From assembly GCA_041623895.1 (NCBI GenBank), contig JBFJVZ010000075.1:1-21428 (forward strand): a stretch of 21,428 nucleotides of DNA, read 5' to 3'. Positions 15,096-21,428 of the stretch are shown piece after piece. The notes under the pieces are model-generated. The model searched no databases. It was not told the origin of the DNA and saw only the letters and a program-made list of their open reading frames with translations. How positions within the stretch are numbered: the stretch's first letter is position 1; every line of letters starts with the position of its first letter. The translations under genes and the position numbers were made by a program. Origin of the DNA: JBFJVZ01 sp041623895. GTDB lineage: Bacteria > Planctomycetota > Planctomycetia > Pirellulales > Pirellulaceae.

Positions 15096-15716
15096 CTAAA
15101 TAGCCTCAATATGTAAACTTCGTTTGCGCCGCTCTGTGCGACGAATGTCGTCGATCAAGCCCGCGACCTCTTTCACTTTGGCAATCCCAATCATCGATAG
15201 TGTTGGATGAGTTCGATCACTGCCGGTCAAGGTAATCGTGCCCACTCCGAACAGGCGTTGCACGGGGCCCTGCGTGTAGCTGACATCGTCAATATCGATG
15301 ACTTCGATGCGATCGGTCTTGCGAGTCAGAATGCCGGTTTGGTGAATGAATCTTTGGCTGGTCAGCTGGTAGTGAAAGCCCAGCCGGCGATAGCCGTAAA
15401 TCAGTCCAACGATAATCCACAACACCACCGCGATTCCCAAGGCCACCATGATACTGAACTGCGGCATGGCAACGGCAGCGATTAGCAGGGCAATGGTGAT
15501 GATTGCGGACGTGATCCAGGTTCCAAACATCGCTTTGGGGCTAAAACCGCCGCTCCACAAGTCTTCTTCGGGCTCAAAATCGTCCAAGTTGGATTGCTTT
15601 GACTCTACGGTTTCGCGAAATCGCGCCGCCGGAGTACCGCCGCCGGCTGCCGAATCGACGGGTTTTGCTTGCTCCGCTTCGCCGATGTCGTCAGAATTCT
15701 GATTCTCGGTCGACAT
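15096..15716 (-). CDS. bPH2 (DUF304) domain membrane protein
   Basis: The product has 206 residues. A polar, acidic cytoplasmic N-terminus (1-55) is followed by two membrane segments (about 63-83 and 88-108) and a bacterial PH-like bPH2 domain (about 112-195): YQLTSQRFIHQTGILTRKTDRIEVIDIDDV, then RLFGVGTITLTGSD. That pattern is typical of YdbS/YdbT-like proteins, whose function is poorly defined. The C-terminus is basic (RRTERRKRS). The start ATG has a good ribosome site, AAGGGA at 15725-15730 on the minus strand. It is divergent from nrdR with a gap of about 127 bp that carries an AT-rich island (15797-15808), probably promoter DNA. It likely forms a two-gene operon with the GYF-like zinc-ribbon gene downstream. 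Confidence 0.85.
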   Translation of the reverse strand: MSTENQNSDDIGEAEQAKPVDSAAGGGTPAARFRETVESKQSNLDDFEPEEDLWSGGFSPKAMFGTWITSAIITIALLIAAVAMPQFSIMVALGIAVVLWIIVGLIYGYRRLGFHYQLTSQRFIHQTGILTRKTDRIEVIDIDDVSYTQGPVQRLFGVGTITLTGSDRTHPTLSMIGIAKVKEVAGLIDDIRRTERRKRSLHIEAI

Positions 15717-15832
15717 GAACGATTTCCCTTATGGTCGTGGTATTGAGCGACTGAGCGGGGCACCGCTGATCTCAGCGAGCCCGCGCGGCTACGATCTTGA
15801 TAATATATCCTCCCGCGAGTTGCACGTCAGTT

Positions 15833-15836
15833 GAGG
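15833..15836 (+). promoter_or_regulatory. Shine-Dalgarno for nrdR
   Basis: GAGG lies 7 bases before ATG 15844. A GTG at 15841 is in frame, but the NrdR family normally begins MRCP, which favours ATG 15844. Confidence 0.65.
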
Positions 15837-15843
15837 TATCGTG

Positions 15844-16359
15844 ATGCGTTGTCCGTACTGCCACGTCGACAATGACCGCGTTTTGGACACGCGGGCTGCC
15901 GAGGGTGGCTACATGGTTCGCCGCAAACGGGTCTGTAACTCTTGCCAGAGACGGTTTGCGACGCTTGAGAAGATCGAGCAACTGAGCATTCGGGTCGTCA
16001 AACGTGACGAAACCCGGGAACCCTTGGACCGCGAAAAAATACGCCGCGGGATTGAGCGAGCTTGCTCCAAACGGCCCATCACCAGCGATGTGATCGAGCG
16101 TGTCGTCCAGGACATTGAGGCCGATATTTACGCTTCATTCGAATCAGAAGTGCCGGCCAAGCTGGTTGGTAAGATCGTCATGGAGCACCTGGCCAAGCTG
16201 GATGAAGTTGCCTACATCCGTTTTGCCAGCGTTTATCACGAATTTGACGACGTCCAAGATTTTGTCCAGGCGATCTCCGCCATCGTGGACCCCGGCAATT
16301 CCAAGCTCAGTCCCTTAAAACAACATCGGTCCCATCTGCAGACCGATCGCCTCCGCTAA
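15844..16359 (+). CDS. nrdR: Transcriptional repressor NrdR
   Basis: NrdR represses ribonucleotide reductase genes in response to bound ATP and dATP. The 171-residue product has the family layout: a zinc ribbon at the N-terminus with CPYC (3-6) and CNSC (31-34), ending RRFATLEKIE, then an ATP-cone (about 49-139) with VVKRDETREPLDREKIRRGI and the closing YIRFASVYHEFDDVQDF. Length is at the upper end of the family, with a short basic tail after residue 150. No ribonucleotide reductase gene is nearby and I found no NrdR box upstream, so it must act on targets elsewhere. It is divergent from the bPH2 gene. Confidence 0.97.
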   Translation: MRCPYCHVDNDRVLDTRAAEGGYMVRRKRVCNSCQRRFATLEKIEQLSIRVVKRDETREPLDREKIRRGIERACSKRPITSDVIERVVQDIEADIYASFESEVPAKLVGKIVMEHLAKLDEVAYIRFASVYHEFDDVQDFVQAISAIVDPGNSKLSPLKQHRSHLQTDRLR

Positions 16360-16675
16360 GGCCGATCGCTAAGACAGCAGTTGATCACCTCATCAACTTG
16401 GGGTGGAGCAGTAGCTGAACCGCAGCCGTTTGATCAGCCGACGTAAGTCAGCACCCGGATACCGCGAGCGAACTGGGGGCTACCAATTCGGGCGGCTCAT
16501 GAGTCTCCGATTTAGGGCATTTTCAGCGAAAACGGGCGCTGTCCAGCTCGATCGTGGACCAAATCGAGTTGAGGGGTTTAGTGGGATTGCCGTTGCGTGG
16601 TAAAGTCCTGGTGGTTCCGCGGCGACCAATGCCGGCTGACCCGATTGTTCTCACTCTTACCATGGCAAGTGCCGA
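16360..16675. other. Intergenic region between nrdR and the SEC-C gene
   Basis: This is 316 bp with no convincing gene. Just after nrdR is a perfect 6-bp hairpin (gttgat, loop cacctc, atcaac, 16380-16397) without a T-run; it may be a weak terminator. No RNA gene or promoter could be recognised, and the start at 16676 has no clear ribosome site. Confidence 0.5.
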
Positions 16676-18850
16676 ATGTCCGTCGATACCTACGCGATCT
16701 GCCCATGCGGCAGCGGCAAGAAGATCAAATTCTGTAAATGCAAAGATTCGGTCCACGAACTGGATCGAATCATGAAGATGGTCGAGGGTGGACAACTGGT
16801 GCCGGCGCTCGATCGTCTGGCCACGGTCTTGTCAGAGCATCCCGACGCTGCTTGGGCGCTGGCAATTCGAGGCCGTTTGCTCCTGGAGTTGCGAGAATAT
16901 GACTCGCTGGCCGAAAATGCGGATCGCTTCATACGCTTGCAACCCAGCAATCCACTTGCATTAACGCAGCGCGGTGCGGCCCAATTGTTTCGCAGTGATA
17001 TTTCAGCAGCAACCGAGTCGGTGCTGGAAGCTTTGACCGAAAGCGGGCGTGATGTCGACGCATTTGTGCTGGACGTGGCGTCAGTACTGGCCATGGCGTT
17101 GGTACAAAGCGGTGTCTTTTTGACCGCCCGTGTCTACGCCACGCTGTCCATGATGGCGTCAGGATACGAAGACGGCCAGACTGCGGTTGCTGTGCTTCGA
17201 CAACTCAACTCAGCGCCGTCGGTCAACCAGTTTGTCAAGTCGATTCCGGAGCCCTTTCCGCGTCCGGCGGACGCCGACTGGGGCGAACGATACGACGAGG
17301 CAATGGGCTTGTTACGGAGCAACAAGGTGATGCTGGCCCAATCAAAATTCGAATCACTCCAACGGGTTGCTGCCGGCCAGCCAGCGGTCCTGTCCGGGCT
17401 GCTGACCTGTGCGATCTGGCGCGGAGACACGGACGCGCAGAGCGAATTGCTGCGAAAACTCTCAGCTTGCGAGTCGTTGGACTTCCAACAGCGATGCCGG
17501 TTTCTCGCCATGTCAGCACTGGTGCAGCCGGATTCGTCGCAACTGAGCGTTCCGGTAATGACACTCAGCGGCGACATTGAAGATGCCGAGCAAGTCGATA
17601 TCGCGATGACCGCCGATGCTCGCTTTGTGCCTTTTCCCGCCAACATGTTGGCCCAGATGCGGACCTCCGAAGACGACGTGCCTCCGCGCGCCGGATTCCA
17701 AATCATCGATCGTGATCAACCCGAATCGCTTGAACAGCTGCCGCCCGTTGACGAGGTCCCTGAAGCAGCAGCGATGGTGTTCGTCTATGGCAAACAAACC
17801 GACCGCGCTGCGAGAATCGAGGTCCAAGATGTTCGCGCCAGCGATGTGCAGGATGTTCGTCAGCGAATCAAGGCGGTTGCCGGAGACATTGAGCTGGCCG
17901 AAGAGGAAGGTGACCCGCTGCCGCTGTTGGTCGCTTGCCAGCCGCCGATCGCCATGATCCGCTTCCAGGCCAAGCCTGCTGATGCGGAAATCCTGCAAGC
18001 GGAGCTGGCTGCCAGGCGGATGCCCAAGGCGATTGCCTCATTAAAGCTGCCGATCCTGGGCGGCGCGTCGCTGTTGGATCTCGCCGATGATCAGTCAAAG
18101 CTGCTGGAACGTACCACGGTGATTCGCATCGTCGAGCAGTACGACGCGATTGCTTCCAAGAGCGAGAATTTGATTCAAGATCTCTGTGAACTGGCCGGTG
18201 TGCCGATGCTGCCAACGGTCAAGCCAAACAAAGACGAGATTGAATCGATCCCCAACGAAGATCTGTGCCGAGTCGATCCGTCGGATTTGGATGCCGAATC
18301 ACTGATCTATTTGCTGCAGCGCGCTCAGCAAGTTTCTTCGACTCTTGCCGTGCGACGGTTCGCCGGCAAACTGATCCACACGGAACTTAACGAAGAGCAA
18401 CGTCCTGCCAAACTGTTGGCGTACGCAGCTTTGGTCAATGCCGCCCCGACGGCCACCGATGCCTTGGAAACGTTGGATCAAGCCAAGGCGTTCGCGGAAG
18501 CCAATGGCATGTCCACGGCAAATCTATTGCTTAGCGAAGTCAGTTTGCGGCTCCAGTCTGGCGATGCCGAAGGATTTCAAAAGGCGATTGAAACCATTTC
18601 CACTCGCTTTGGAAATCAACCCGAGGTGATGGCACAACTGCAGCAGATGTTGATGAGCTACGGATTGATCCGGCCCGATGGTTCGGCAGTCAGGCCTCCG
18701 GTCGCTGAGGCGGCCGCCGCGCCGGGGCTTGGCGTCGATCCTACGCCTGCGGCGGGAAGTTCGGGATTATGGACGCCGGATGGCGGCCCCTCCATGACGC
18801 CACAGGATTCCGGTGGTGAGAAAAAACTCTGGATCCCAGGCATGGATTAA
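16676..18850 (+). CDS. SEC-C motif protein with helical (TPR-like) repeats
   Basis: The product has 724 residues. An N-terminal SEC-C-type metal site reads CPCGSGKKIKFCKC (9-22); the usual form is Cys-x-Cys-x8-Cys-(Cys/His), whereas here Lys21 sits at the fourth ligand position and Cys22 follows it. Residues about 27-160 and 500-660 are Ala/Leu-rich helices resembling TPR repeats (for example ALDRLATVLSEHPDAAWALAI). The middle (about 300-480) is less repetitive and acidic. A C-terminal Gly/Pro-rich tail carries two copies of a Trp-Pro motif, GLWTPDGG and KKLWIPGMD, the latter at the extreme end. There is no signal peptide; it is probably cytoplasmic. SEC-C motifs in SecA bind zinc and SecB or ribosomes, so a chaperone or translation-linked scaffold role is possible but unproven. 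ribD follows 102 bp downstream. Confidence 0.85.
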   Translation: MSVDTYAICPCGSGKKIKFCKCKDSVHELDRIMKMVEGGQLVPALDRLATVLSEHPDAAWALAIRGRLLLELREYDSLAENADRFIRLQPSNPLALTQRGAAQLFRSDISAATESVLEALTESGRDVDAFVLDVASVLAMALVQSGVFLTARVYATLSMMASGYEDGQTAVAVLRQLNSAPSVNQFVKSIPEPFPRPADADWGERYDEAMGLLRSNKVMLAQSKFESLQRVAAGQPAVLSGLLTCAIWRGDTDAQSELLRKLSACESLDFQQRCRFLAMSALVQPDSSQLSVPVMTLSGDIEDAEQVDIAMTADARFVPFPANMLAQMRTSEDDVPPRAGFQIIDRDQPESLEQLPPVDEVPEAAAMVFVYGKQTDRAARIEVQDVRASDVQDVRQRIKAVAGDIELAEEEGDPLPLLVACQPPIAMIRFQAKPADAEILQAELAARRMPKAIASLKLPILGGASLLDLADDQSKLLERTTVIRIVEQYDAIASKSENLIQDLCELAGVPMLPTVKPNKDEIESIPNEDLCRVDPSDLDAESLIYLLQRAQQVSSTLAVRRFAGKLIHTELNEEQRPAKLLAYAALVNAAPTATDALETLDQAKAFAEANGMSTANLLLSEVSLRLQSGDAEGFQKAIETISTRFGNQPEVMAQLQQMLMSYGLIRPDGSAVRPPVAEAAAAPGLGVDPTPAAGSSGLWTPDGGPSMTPQDSGGEKKLWIPGMD

Positions 18851-18952
18851 GCCGCAGTCGTGGAAGTCGGAAGACGTTCAAAGTTCAGAATCGAACTCGG
18901 AACTCTTCCCTGTGCCCGCTTCGGCAGCTCTTGTCGATGCTGCCGCGAAACG

Positions 18953-20086
18953 ATGCAACAGATGACATCGATGCCTGATATCGCCTCTGCTGATGACGAA
19001 CGTTTCATGCAAGCCGCTTTGCAGTTGGCGGCCCAAGGGCAGGGTTGTGTTGAACCGAATCCGATGGTTGGCTGCGTCTTGGTGCGTGACGATCGGATCA
19101 TTGGACAAGGTTATCATGCGCGTTTTGGCGGTCCCCACGCCGAACTCGCTGCCTTGCAATCGTTACCCCACGCCAACGATGCTCACGGCGCAACCGCTTA
19201 TGTGACGCTGGAACCCTGTTGTCACCACGGCAAAACACCGCCCTGCGCCGATGCGCTGATCAATGCCGGTGTGAAGCGTGTCGTCGCCGCAATGCAAGAT
19301 CCTCACAAGCAGGTCGACGGCGGAGGTCTAAAACGCCTCCACGATGCGGGGATTGCAACGACCGTTGGCGTCATGAGAACCGAGGCGGAGCAGTTGGTCG
19401 CGCCCTACTTGAAACGAATGCACCACCAATTGCCGTACGTGATTGCCAAGTGGGCCATGACTGCTGATGGCAAGATTGCGACGGCGGGCGGCCAAAGCAA
19501 ATGGATCTCGGGACCGCAATCGCGCAAGCAAGTTCACATGCTGAGAGGCCGTGTGGATGCAATCGTCGCCGGAATGGGAACCGTTCAAGCCGATGATCCG
19601 CTGCTGACCGCGCGGCCACCCGGTCCCAGAATCGCCAAACGTGTTGTGTTTTGCCGATCAAGCTTACCCAGTCTCCAGTCGCGCCTGATCGGGTCGATCG
19701 ACTCAGCACCGGTGATCCTGGCGGTTGCCCCGACAATCCCCGATTCCGACTTGGATTTGCTTCGTAACCGTGGTGCCCAAGTCGTTCGCTGCGACAGCGA
19801 TGACGGGGCCAGAATGGCCATCGACGCGTTGCGTTACCTGGCCAGCGACAGTGCAACCAATGTCATGCTTGAGGGCGGTGGAGAATTGATGTGGAGTTTC
19901 CTGTCAGCCAATCAGATCGACGAATTCCACGTTTACATTGCGGCAAAAATCTTTGCAGGAAAAGATTCACCCTCACCCGTGGCCGGGGATGGCGTGCTAA
20001 CCATTGATCAGGCCGCCCAGCTGCAGCTGCAATCGATCGATCGCTTTGACAACGATGTGCGTCTGATCTACCTCAACAGGTCGTAG
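18953..20086 (+). CDS. ribD: Bifunctional riboflavin biosynthesis deaminase/reductase RibD
   Basis: RibD performs two consecutive steps of riboflavin synthesis: deamination of diaminohydroxyphosphoribosylaminopyrimidine, then NADPH-dependent reduction of the ribose side chain. The deaminase domain (about 12-150) has NPMVGCVLV, the zinc and catalytic motif HAE (62-64) and PCCHHGKTPPC (88-98; ligands Cys89 and Cys98). The reductase domain (about 158-377) has PYVIAKWAMTADGKIA, GRVDAIVAGMGTVQADDPLLTARPP and NVMLEGGGELMWSFL. Length (377) is normal. The start is uncertain: ATG 18953, 18962 or 18971 all fit and none has a strong ribosome site. No FMN riboswitch was recognised upstream; a cggcag/ctgccg hairpin (18922-18945) lies just before the start. 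Other rib genes are not in the window. Confidence 0.95.
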   Translation: MQQMTSMPDIASADDERFMQAALQLAAQGQGCVEPNPMVGCVLVRDDRIIGQGYHARFGGPHAELAALQSLPHANDAHGATAYVTLEPCCHHGKTPPCADALINAGVKRVVAAMQDPHKQVDGGGLKRLHDAGIATTVGVMRTEAEQLVAPYLKRMHHQLPYVIAKWAMTADGKIATAGGQSKWISGPQSRKQVHMLRGRVDAIVAGMGTVQADDPLLTARPPGPRIAKRVVFCRSSLPSLQSRLIGSIDSAPVILAVAPTIPDSDLDLLRNRGAQVVRCDSDDGARMAIDALRYLASDSATNVMLEGGGELMWSFLSANQIDEFHVYIAAKIFAGKDSPSPVAGDGVLTIDQAAQLQLQSIDRFDNDVRLIYLNRS

Positions 20087-20421
20087 CCAGCACCATGTTC
20101 AAAGTCACGACGCTAGCATTCGAGCCATCACTTCCAATCAGTTAATGGCAAGGATCACGCCATTGGAATGCTTTTGCGAAAACTTCTCTTTAACTCAACA
20201 GCGACAATTGCCGATACTCTTCCATTGGACTCGTCGGGCCGTGCCCGATTGAGGTTCGGCCCATGTGGTCCACCAAAATCAACACACCCAAGATTTGGGT
20301 TTACCTGCAATTTAGCAAACTCGTTTGGCGAAGGACCTTCCTTCGCTCGCTGACACAGCAGAACGAATCGTGAACTCAAATCCAAGTCGCGAAGGATTCG
20401 CGAAAGGATAGGGGTTCAGGG
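20087..20421. other. Hairpin-rich intergenic region between ribD and the last gene
   Basis: This 335-bp region contains four perfect small stems: cgggc/gcccg (20235-20247), acccaa/ttgggt (20286-20300), gcgaagga/tccttcgc (20328-20346) and tcgcgaa/ttcgcga (20387-20403). None is followed by a T-run. Short open frames on both strands (20168-20353 plus; 20155-20385 minus) resemble nothing I know. It could be a structured leader of the gene at 20422, a small RNA or a repeat element. Confidence 0.45.
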
Positions 20422-21420
20422 ATGAGGTGGTATCTACTGTTAGCCGTACTCGGCTTGTCCGTCGCACGCGAGGCGTCTTTTGCTGAAAGGCCCCCCGGCG
20501 ATCAACGTCTCGGATCAGATCGGTCCCGGTCCGCTGTCGATGATCCCGACTCGGGCTATTTTGCCTCAGCGGGCGTCGTGCGATTCCAGTTGATCCAGGG
20601 GCGACTGAGGTTGGATGCTCCCCGTCACCGCAAAGGATCACAGACCCAAGAGCTCGGTTCGGTCTACGAAAGTATCACGGTTACCGCCTGCCGAGGCATC
20701 CCTTCCCTGCACTATGTCTTTCAGACTCCCGCACAACGTATGACGCTGAGCGTGCAGCATGCGACACACGTGCGAATCGAATCGGTGTTCCCCGAGACGG
20801 ACGAGCGAGTGGTGCTCGATCAACCTGAATGCGGGCCGGTTACGCTGATCTTTGGTCAGGGCGAGGACAAACGTGAGTTCACCGGATCGACATTATTGCA
20901 CGTTCGCCTGGATGACCCGGCCGGGTTTGATCAACACTTTGGCATGCTGATCAAAAGACTTCTACGTGGCCGTTCGCTCAGGCAGTTGAGCAAGAGCACT
21001 GAACGAATTTTGTTGACCGAGGCAGCCGCTGCTAATGCGTTCACGGCCGATCAGATTCATCAGTGTTTGCAAGACCTGCGATCTTCCAAAGCAGCGAAGC
21101 GACGCAAAGCGGAAAAGCAGTTGTTGACTTGGGGTACGCCGGTGCTGCCGATTTTGCGCTCGATTCATCACGATGACTTGGATGCGGAACAAATCGATCG
21201 CATCCGCAAGTTACGTAACCGGCTGCGCTGGCGGGACGACGACACGCCGCGATCCCTTGCGATGCTGTTGATCAATGATCGTGATCACTGGTCACGATTG
21301 GCGACGCATTTGAGCCAAGAAGACACGCAGCTGGCAAACGTCTACTTGTCGCGAGTAGGTCTTCAGTCTTTGCCGTTGGCCGGAGAGACGGTGGTCAGAT
21401 TTGCGAGCCGTCCTGAGTGA
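20422..21420 (+). CDS. Predicted secreted protein of unknown function
   Basis: The product has 332 residues. An N-terminal signal peptide (MRWYLLLAVLGLSVAREASFA) has likely cleavage near residue 21. The middle (about 45-175) looks beta-rich: VVRFQLIQGRLRLD, YESITVTACRGIPSLHYVF, RMTLSVQHATHVRIESVF. The C-terminal third (about 195-325) is helical and charged, with a stretch (DLRSSKAAKRRKAEKQLLTWGTP, then ILRSI and RIRKLRNRLRWRDDD) like the degenerate HEAT-type segments common in planctomycete secreted proteins. No enzyme motif was seen. The start ATG has a purine-rich GGGTTCAGGG stretch just upstream. It follows the hairpin-rich region and ends 8 bases before the window edge. Function unknown. 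Confidence 0.8.
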   Translation: MRWYLLLAVLGLSVAREASFAERPPGDQRLGSDRSRSAVDDPDSGYFASAGVVRFQLIQGRLRLDAPRHRKGSQTQELGSVYESITVTACRGIPSLHYVFQTPAQRMTLSVQHATHVRIESVFPETDERVVLDQPECGPVTLIFGQGEDKREFTGSTLLHVRLDDPAGFDQHFGMLIKRLLRGRSLRQLSKSTERILLTEAAAANAFTADQIHQCLQDLRSSKAAKRRKAEKQLLTWGTPVLPILRSIHHDDLDAEQIDRIRKLRNRLRWRDDDTPRSLAMLLINDRDHWSRLATHLSQEDTQLANVYLSRVGLQSLPLAGETVVRFASRPE

Positions 21421-21428
21421 TTTGCTGC

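Noticed and set aside
15717..15843. NrdR box in the nrdR/bPH2 intergenic region
   Set aside because: There is an AT-rich patch, but no palindrome resembling the ACACTATATATTGTGT-type consensus.
18860..18952. GTG start at 18860 for RibD with 31 extra residues
   Set aside because: The extra part lacks family similarity and has several Cys and Arg; RibD proteins normally start close to the first deaminase helix.
18851..18952. Possible FMN riboswitch upstream of ribD
   Set aside because: The gap is only about 100 bp and shows no conserved RFN-type junction strings; only a simple 6-bp stem is present.
20155..20385. Short open frames on both strands in the ribD downstream gap
   Set aside because: No ribosome sites, no recognisable domain and overlapping frames on both strands; better explained by the hairpin-rich noncoding sequence.

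Overview
The window looks like a chromosomal segment of a planctomycete, most likely the family Pirellulaceae (Rhodopirellula and relatives). The main evidence is a giant exported protein with the planctomycete N-terminal signature around LEARRVLA and a C-terminal dockerin. Supporting evidence is a BBP7-type outer-membrane barrel, a bPH2 membrane protein next to a GYF-like zinc-ribbon protein, several proteins of planctomycete-restricted type, and short palindromic repeats between genes. No rRNA, tRNA, CRISPR array, phage or transposase gene was found.

Layout. 1-915: a 22-bp tandem repeat, a ComEA-like helix-hairpin-helix membrane protein starting at a GTG, then two adjacent imperfect palindromes; the second has 14-bp inverted ends and a 6-bp flanking direct repeat, like a non-autonomous mobile element. 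916-3042: uvrB (excision repair). 3061-9911, minus strand: a 1634-residue beta-helix/DUF11/SdrD-B-like/FG-GAP/dockerin surface protein, a small Cys-rich single-pass membrane protein, and a GNAT-like acyltransferase. 9978-10829: a TrmH/SpoU rRNA 2'-O-methyltransferase. 11012-14446: a secreted protein with a secretin-type pilus N domain and a BON-like domain but no secretin channel, followed by a BBP7-like outer-membrane barrel; a 49-bp hairpin closes this block. 14634-15716, minus strand: a GYF-like/zinc-ribbon protein downstream of a bPH2 membrane protein. 15844-16359: nrdR. 16676-18850: a SEC-C plus helical-repeat protein. 18953-20086: ribD. 20422-21420: an unidentified secreted protein.

How the genes relate. 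The housekeeping genes (uvrB, trmH-like, nrdR, ribD) are single genes with no pathway partners here. Two groups suggest a joint role: the secretin-N/BON protein plus the barrel (99 bp apart, same strand, both exported), and the bPH2 protein plus the GYF-like zinc-ribbon protein (51 bp apart, same strand). No complete new defence or mobile system is evident. The most unusual items are the channel-less secretin-type protein beside a barrel, the MITE-like element in front of uvrB, the mosaic dockerin protein, and the SEC-C/TPR protein with a repeated C-terminal LWxP motif.
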